Assembly: GCA_913054205.1 (NCBI GenBank)
Contig: CAJXJM010000059.1
Coordinates: forward strand, 1 to 9,645
Reading direction: 5' to 3'
DNA: 9,645 nt
Source: an uncultured Rhodospirillaceae bacterium
Lineage (GTDB): Bacteria; Pseudomonadota; Alphaproteobacteria; Rhodospirillales; UBA2165
Shown here: positions 6,406 to 9,645 of the stretch, piece by piece
Numbering within the stretch: the stretch's first letter is position 1
How the letters are laid out: each line of letters begins with the position of its first letter
Position numbers and translations under genes: made by a program
The notes under the pieces: model-generated
The model's input: the letters and a program-made list of their open reading frames with translations, nothing else
Database searches by the model: none
What the model was told of the DNA's origin: nothing

Positions 6406-7200
6406 GCCAGAAAAATGCAGCGTCTGGCAGCATTCCCGGCAGCTCCTCGACTTTCAATTCTGGCCTCAATCGCGGCCATATTGTTTCTAAGTGCCTGTGC
6501 GTTTGATCCCTCGACGATCGTTCGAACGCCTAGAACTCCGGAGGCCGCCGAGGCCGGCGCCAAAGGCTCGGATGCACAGCCCGGAGACGCTGGAACCAAA
6601 GCTGCGCAAGAACTGCCGCCCGAGGTCACCGATGCTTTTGAAAAGCCGGAACAAATCGCAGCGGTTGAAATCGATCTAACGAACTTCAAAGAACGCCTGT
6701 TGGGTCTTGACGACCAAGAGATCACCGAACTTCTCGGTAAACCGAAATTTGAGCGAAATGAGCCGCCCGCCCGCATTTGGCAATACCAGAGCAATGAATG
6801 TTTTGTCGATCTATTCTTATTTTCTCAAGATGGCGACATAACCGTCGACCATGTTGAAGTGCGCGGCAAACAAGTCGAAAAAATTGATGAGAAAGTATGC
6901 TTTGCCAGTATTTTAAACGCTGCAAATGGCGGCGAAGCGCCAGCAAAACCGGTTGGCCCCCTTGCGCCGCAACAACCTGCACCGGGTGCCGTAAAAGTTC
7001 CGCCCGTCACCCAAGGGATTCCGAGCGATGAAGGCGGCGAGGAAATTGCGCCGCCAAGCCTGATGAGCCTGCTTCTCCCGCCGGCGGCGATCCGGAAATC
7101 CCCGCATTTGGAGCCGAAGAACCTTCCGATGGGCCGCCGACGAGCGATGTACCCGCGGATAAAAAGCCGGCAGAACCTGAGCCAACGGAGCCAACTTTAG
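6403..7200 (+). CDS. Putative outer-membrane lipoprotein, apparently frameshifted near its C-terminus
   Basis: Uncharacterised lipoprotein. From the TTG at 6403 the first residues MARKMQR are basic and a hydrophobic core spans 17-29. The lipobox LSAC places the lipidated cysteine at 32, with Ala at +2. An Ala/Glu/Pro-rich linker (35-85) leads to a compact domain of about 90-170 with LLGKPKFERNEPPARIWQY (110-128) and two cysteines (C133, C166) that could form a disulfide. The LLGxP and W-x-Y pattern recalls the SmpA/OmlA (BamE-like) fold, but I would not assign it. A Pro-rich stretch follows. The open frame ends at the TAG at 7198-7200, but its last 50 or so residues turn basic and unlike the rest, while an adjacent frame continues with a matching Pro/acidic tail to 7256. 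Third gene of the EI24-bactofilin run; possibly a bactofilin partner. Confidence 0.75.
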   Translation: MARKMQRLAAFPAAPRLSILASIAAILFLSACAFDPSTIVRTPRTPEAAEAGAKGSDAQPGDAGTKAAQELPPEVTDAFEKPEQIAAVEIDLTNFKERLLGLDDQEITELLGKPKFERNEPPARIWQYQSNECFVDLFLFSQDGDITVDHVEVRGKQVEKIDEKVCFASILNAANGGEAPAKPVGPLAPQQPAPGAVKVPPVTQGIPSDEGGEEIAPPSLMSLLLPPAAIRKSPHLEPKNLPMGRRRAMYPRIKSRQNLSQRSQL

Positions 7201-7256
7201 ATCAGCCCGCCGAGCCGCCTGCCGAAGATGATCTCCTGGAAGAGCCCGCCCCTTAA
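7032..7256 (+). other. Out-of-frame Pro/Glu/Asp-rich tail of the lipoprotein (apparent one-base deletion)
   Basis: In the frame one base back from the lipoprotein frame there is an open stretch bounded by TGA at 7029-7031 and TAA at 7254-7256. From 7050 it encodes 68 residues including KPDEPASPAGGDPEIPAF near its start and PAEDDLLEEPAP at its end. By hand count 18 are Pro and 19 are Asp or Glu, continuing the composition of the preceding linker, whereas the annotated frame becomes Arg/Leu-rich here. Restoring one base somewhere between 7032 and about 7060 would join the parts into a protein of about 284 residues ending 9 bases from the convergent nth gene. I see no canonical slippery heptamer for programmed -1 slippage, so a mutation or a read/assembly error is more likely. 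Confidence 0.65.
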
Positions 7257-7265
7257 ATAGACGTG

Positions 7266-7907
7266 CTACCCGTCGAGCGTCGTCTTTGCTTTGAAGGCAC
7301 ATTCTTCGCGCACGACACAAGCGGGACAATCAGGTTTTCGCGCTTTGCACACATACCGGCCATGTAAAATGAGCCAATGATGGGCGTGCTGCATAAATTC
7401 CGGCGGCGTTACTTTTTCAAATTTTTTCTCAACTTCGAGCGGCGTCTTGCCCGGTGCCATGCCGGTGCGATTGCCCAAGCGGAACAAATGCGTATCGACG
7501 GCGATCGTCGGATGACCGAAGGCAATGTTTAGCACAACATTGGCTGTTTTACGGCCTACACCCGGCAGCTTTTGCAGCTCGTCTCGGTCCTGGGGAATTT
7601 TGCCGCCAAAATCATCGAGCAGCATGTGACTGAGTTTTATCACGTTTTTTGCTTTTGAATTATAGAGACCGATGGACTTTACATAGTCTTTGAGTTTGGC
7701 CTCGCCGAGCGCGACCATTTTTTCAGGCGTTTTCACAACTTTAAACAGCGGCTTGGTGGCGCGGTTGACACCAACGTCTGTCGCCTGTGCTGACAGTACA
7801 ACAGCCACCAAAAGGGTGTAGTGATTAACGTAGTGAAGCTCGCCTTTAGGGTTAGGGTTTTGTTTTTCGAGCTTGGTGTAAAAGCTGTGGATTTTATCTT
7901 TTTTCAT
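7266..7907 (-). CDS. nth: Endonuclease III (bifunctional DNA N-glycosylase / AP lyase)
   Basis: Base-excision repair enzyme that removes oxidised pyrimidines such as thymine glycol and then cuts the abasic site by beta-elimination. The 213 residues match the family's usual length. The helix-hairpin-helix LPGVGRKTANVVLN (114-127) carries the Schiff-base lysine K120, and VDTH carries the catalytic D138, both at the same numbers as in Escherichia coli Nth. The [4Fe-4S] cluster ligands are C187-x6-C194-x2-C197-x5-C203, all present. The ATG at 7907 lies 18 bases after the dapB stop with no clear Shine-Dalgarno sequence, so coupling to dapB is likely. Its 3' end faces the lipoprotein gene tail across 9 bases, and I see no convincing terminator there. 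Confidence 0.97.
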   Translation of the reverse strand: MKKDKIHSFYTKLEKQNPNPKGELHYVNHYTLLVAVVLSAQATDVGVNRATKPLFKVVKTPEKMVALGEAKLKDYVKSIGLYNSKAKNVIKLSHMLLDDFGGKIPQDRDELQKLPGVGRKTANVVLNIAFGHPTIAVDTHLFRLGNRTGMAPGKTPLEVEKKFEKVTPPEFMQHAHHWLILHGRYVCKARKPDCPACVVREECAFKAKTTLDG

Positions 7908-7925
7908 GGAAGCGTTATTGAAACC

Positions 7926-8726
7926 CTATTTAAAGCCGAGCACATCCAGCATGTCGTAAAGGCCGGCGTCTTTGCCGTCGGTCCAGCGCGCGGCGCGTAT
8001 CGCACCTTTGGAAAAAATACCTCTGGAGGACGCCCGGTGGGTGAACTCAACGCGTTCGTTTTCGCCGGCGAAGATAACCGTGTGTTCGCCAACAACCTCG
8101 CCGCCGCGCAGTGACGCAAACCCGATATCGCCTTTTTTGCGCGCGCCAGTAATGCCATCCCGGCCTCTCGCCGAAACATCGTCCAAGCTAACGCCGCGTC
8201 CCGCAGCGGCTGCCTCACCAAGACCAATTGCCGTGCCGGAGGGTGAATCGACCTTATGTTTGTGGTGCATTTCGATAATTTCAATATCGTAATCATCGTC
8301 GAGAATACCGGCAAGTTGCTGGGTTATCGCAAACTGCACATTTACGCCGATCGAGAAATTCATTGCTTTAACAATGGTGATATCTTTGGCTGCCGTCTCG
8401 ATTGCCGCCAAACCGTTCTCGTCATGCCCGGTCGTCCCAAGGACCAAACTTGTTCCATTTTTTTGGGCGAGGGCGAGATGATTGGCTGTCGCTGCTGGAA
8501 GCGTAAAATCAACCACCACATCTGATGCGGCAAATAACGCCTCTGCATCTTCGCTGATTTCCATACCGCAAGCATCGAGACCGGCATGCGCAGCAACGTC
8601 ACGTCCGAGCGCAGGGTTTCCAGGGCCTTCCGTGCCGCCTGCCAATTCGCAGCCCTCTGTCGCGGTCACTTCTTGGACCAACATCTGGCCCATGCGTCCC
8701 GCACATCCGACAATTCCGATTTTCAT
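7926..8726 (-). CDS. dapB: 4-hydroxy-tetrahydrodipicolinate reductase
   Basis: Cytoplasmic NAD(P)H-dependent reductase of the diaminopimelate pathway, which makes tetrahydrodipicolinate for lysine and for the meso-diaminopimelate of peptidoglycan. The 266 residues are of normal length. The Rossmann dinucleotide motif is GCAGRMG (7-13), the conserved LGTTG is at 96-100, and the active-site block EMHHKHKVDSPSGTA (152-166) has the general acid/base His at 154 and the Lys at 158 by comparison with the Escherichia coli enzyme (H159 and K163). The C-terminal domain ends with the expected GLYDMLDVLGF. The ATG at 8726 has a strong AGGGGG (8740-8735) 8 bases upstream. It lies 26 bases after dnaJ, a pairing common in alphaproteobacteria, so co-transcription with dnaJ is likely. 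Confidence 0.97.
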   Translation of the reverse strand: MKIGIVGCAGRMGQMLVQEVTATEGCELAGGTEGPGNPALGRDVAAHAGLDACGMEISEDAEALFAASDVVVDFTLPAATANHLALAQKNGTSLVLGTTGHDENGLAAIETAAKDITIVKAMNFSIGVNVQFAITQQLAGILDDDYDIEIIEMHHKHKVDSPSGTAIGLGEAAAAGRGVSLDDVSARGRDGITGARKKGDIGFASLRGGEVVGEHTVIFAGENERVEFTHRASSRGIFSKGAIRAARWTDGKDAGLYDMLDVLGFK

Positions 8727-8752
8727 TTGTGATGCCCCCTAATTAATGTGGA

Positions 8753-9645
8753 CTAGTCTTTTAGATCTTCCCAAAGATCTTTGACTTTGGTGAAAAAACC
8801 ATCTGATTCCGGATTATTTTGTTCGGAACCGCCTTCAGCTTCAAACTCTTTCAGCAATTCTTTTTGTTTATTGGTCAAATTCACCGGCGTTTCAACAGAC
8901 GACTGTACAAACATATCACCACGTTCCTTGGAACGTAAGACCGACATGCCTTTTCCTTTAAGGCGGAATTGATGACCGGATTGGGTGCCTTGCGGAATGG
9001 TAATCCGGGCCCGGCCACCATCAACAGTTGGCACTTCGATGTGACCGCCAAGCGCGGCTGTTGTCAGTGGGATTGGCACCATGCAATAAATATTCGCCCC
9101 TTCCCGCTGGAAGATGTGATGCGCGGAAACAGAAATAAAGATATAAAGATCGCCCGTCGGCGCGCCGTTGAGACCGGCCTCACCTTCACCGGAAAGACGA
9201 ATGCGAGTGCCGTCTTCAACGCCTGCCGGGATGGTAACGGAAAGCGTTTTTTCCTGATGCACCCGACCGGACCCGCTACAGTTTGAGCAAGCATCTTTGA
9301 TAAATTTACCGGCGCCCTGACAGGTTGGACAGGCGCGCTCGATGTTGAAAAAGCCTTGTTGGGCACGGACTTTGCCGTGGCCATGACAGGCCGGGCAGGT
9401 CTCTGGCGCAACGCCGCCATTGGTCCCTATGCCATTGCAATCCTCACAAGACACAGATGTCGGCACGCGGATATTGGTTTTATTACCTTTAAAAGCTTCG
9501 GGTATAGAAATTTCCATGTTGTAGCGAAGATCGGAGCCTCTGGAAGAACCTTGACGACCGCGGCCGCCGCCGCCCATGAAAGCGCCAAACATATCTTCGA
9601 AAATATCGGCAAATCCCGCGCCGCCAAAGCCACCGCCAGCGCTGG
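8753..9645 (-). CDS. dnaJ: Chaperone DnaJ (5' end with J-domain cut by window edge)
   Basis: Hsp40 co-chaperone that delivers unfolded substrates to DnaK and stimulates its ATPase. The visible 297 codons begin inside the Gly/Phe-rich linker ([20 protein letters not shown] and a GGGG stretch), so the N-terminal J-domain with its HPD motif lies outside. The zinc-binding domain (about 9448-9266) has all four CxxCxGxG repeats: [24 protein letters not shown] and CSNCSGSG. The C-terminal substrate-binding domains follow, with GDLYIFISV and the late [12 protein letters not shown]. The acidic tail ends at a TAG 26 bases before dapB. The frame stays open to the last base of the window; an internal ATG at 9592 is not the start. 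dnaK would be expected just upstream. Confidence 0.97.
   Translation of the reverse strand, partial: SAGGGFGGAGFADIFEDMFGAFMGGGGRGRQGSSRGSDLRYNMEISIPEAFKGNKTNIRVPTSVSCEDCNGIGTNGGVAPETCPACHGHGKVRAQQGFFNIERACPTCQGAGKFIKDACSNCSGSGRVHQEKTLSVTIPAGVEDGTRIRLSGEGEAGLNGAPTGDLYIFISVSAHHIFQREGANIYCMVPIPLTTAALGGHIEVPTVDGGRARITIPQGTQSGHQFRLKGKGMSVLRSKERGDMFVQSSVETPVNLTNKQKELLKEFEAEGGSEQNNPESDGFFTKVKDLWEDLKD

Noticed and set aside
7032..7062. Programmed -1 ribosomal frameshift explaining the split lipoprotein tail
   Set aside because: No X-XXY-YYZ heptamer is present in the zero frame; GGAAATT does not fit. A mutation or sequence error is simpler.
7259..7285. AGACG ... CGTCT pair between the convergent lipoprotein and nth ends, considered as a shared terminator
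   Set aside because: The stem is only 5 bases with a 17-base loop and the following bases are not a clear T run.
8763..8780. Inverted repeat AGATCTT-CCCA-AAGATCT, possible hairpin near the dnaJ end
   Set aside because: It lies inside the dnaJ coding sequence, arises from the repeated acidic codons of the WEDLKD tail, and has no T tract after it in the direction of transcription, so it is not a terminator.
1..9645. Mobile elements, CRISPR repeats, tRNA genes or toxin-antitoxin pairs
   Set aside because: No transposase or integrase motifs, no regularly spaced repeats, no tRNA-like cloverleaf and no small paired genes were seen; the sequence is almost entirely filled by the listed genes.

Overview
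The window looks like ordinary chromosome of an alphaproteobacterium. The reasons are the order dnaJ-dapB-nth, an adenosine-kinase-type PfkB protein, an EI24/CysZ-like membrane protein next to a bactofilin, and moderate GC content. I cannot place it below class. There are ten clear protein genes, two of them cut by the window edges. I see no tRNA, rRNA, CRISPR array, transposase or integrase. Coding density is very high; the only gap over 100 bases is the divergent promoter region at about 4811-5018.

Left part (1-4810, minus strand): a tightly packed five-gene run, read right to left. It holds a PfkB-family sugar/adenosine kinase, a GT9 (heptosyltransferase-like) glycosyltransferase, a class I SAM methyltransferase, a second and more diverged GT9, and an AmpG-type muropeptide permease cut by the left edge. 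Junctions are 6 bases, 0 bases, a 1-base TGATG overlap and a 4-base ATGA overlap, so one translationally coupled operon is likely. A sigma70-like promoter and a possible 10-codon leader peptide precede the kinase.

Centre (5019-7256, plus strand): an EI24/CysZ-like membrane protein, a bactofilin and a lipoprotein with a TTG start. The lipoprotein shows an apparent single-base frameshift that separates it from a Pro/Glu/Asp-rich tail ending at 7256. This is another envelope or cytoskeleton-flavoured operon.

Right part (7266-9645, minus strand): nth (endonuclease III), dapB (lysine and meso-diaminopimelate synthesis) and the 3' two-thirds or more of dnaJ, whose J-domain lies beyond the right edge. 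These are textbook housekeeping genes with all key residues intact.

Taken together, much of the window concerns the cell envelope: glycosyl transfer, muropeptide uptake, bactofilin scaffold, lipoprotein and diaminopimelate supply. I found no clearly new defence or mobile system. The items most worth a second look are the frameshifted lipoprotein tail, the paired GT9 enzymes with a shared C-terminal cysteine cluster inside the kinase-GT9-methyltransferase-GT9-ampG operon, and the small leader ORF whose stop overlaps the kinase ribosome binding site.
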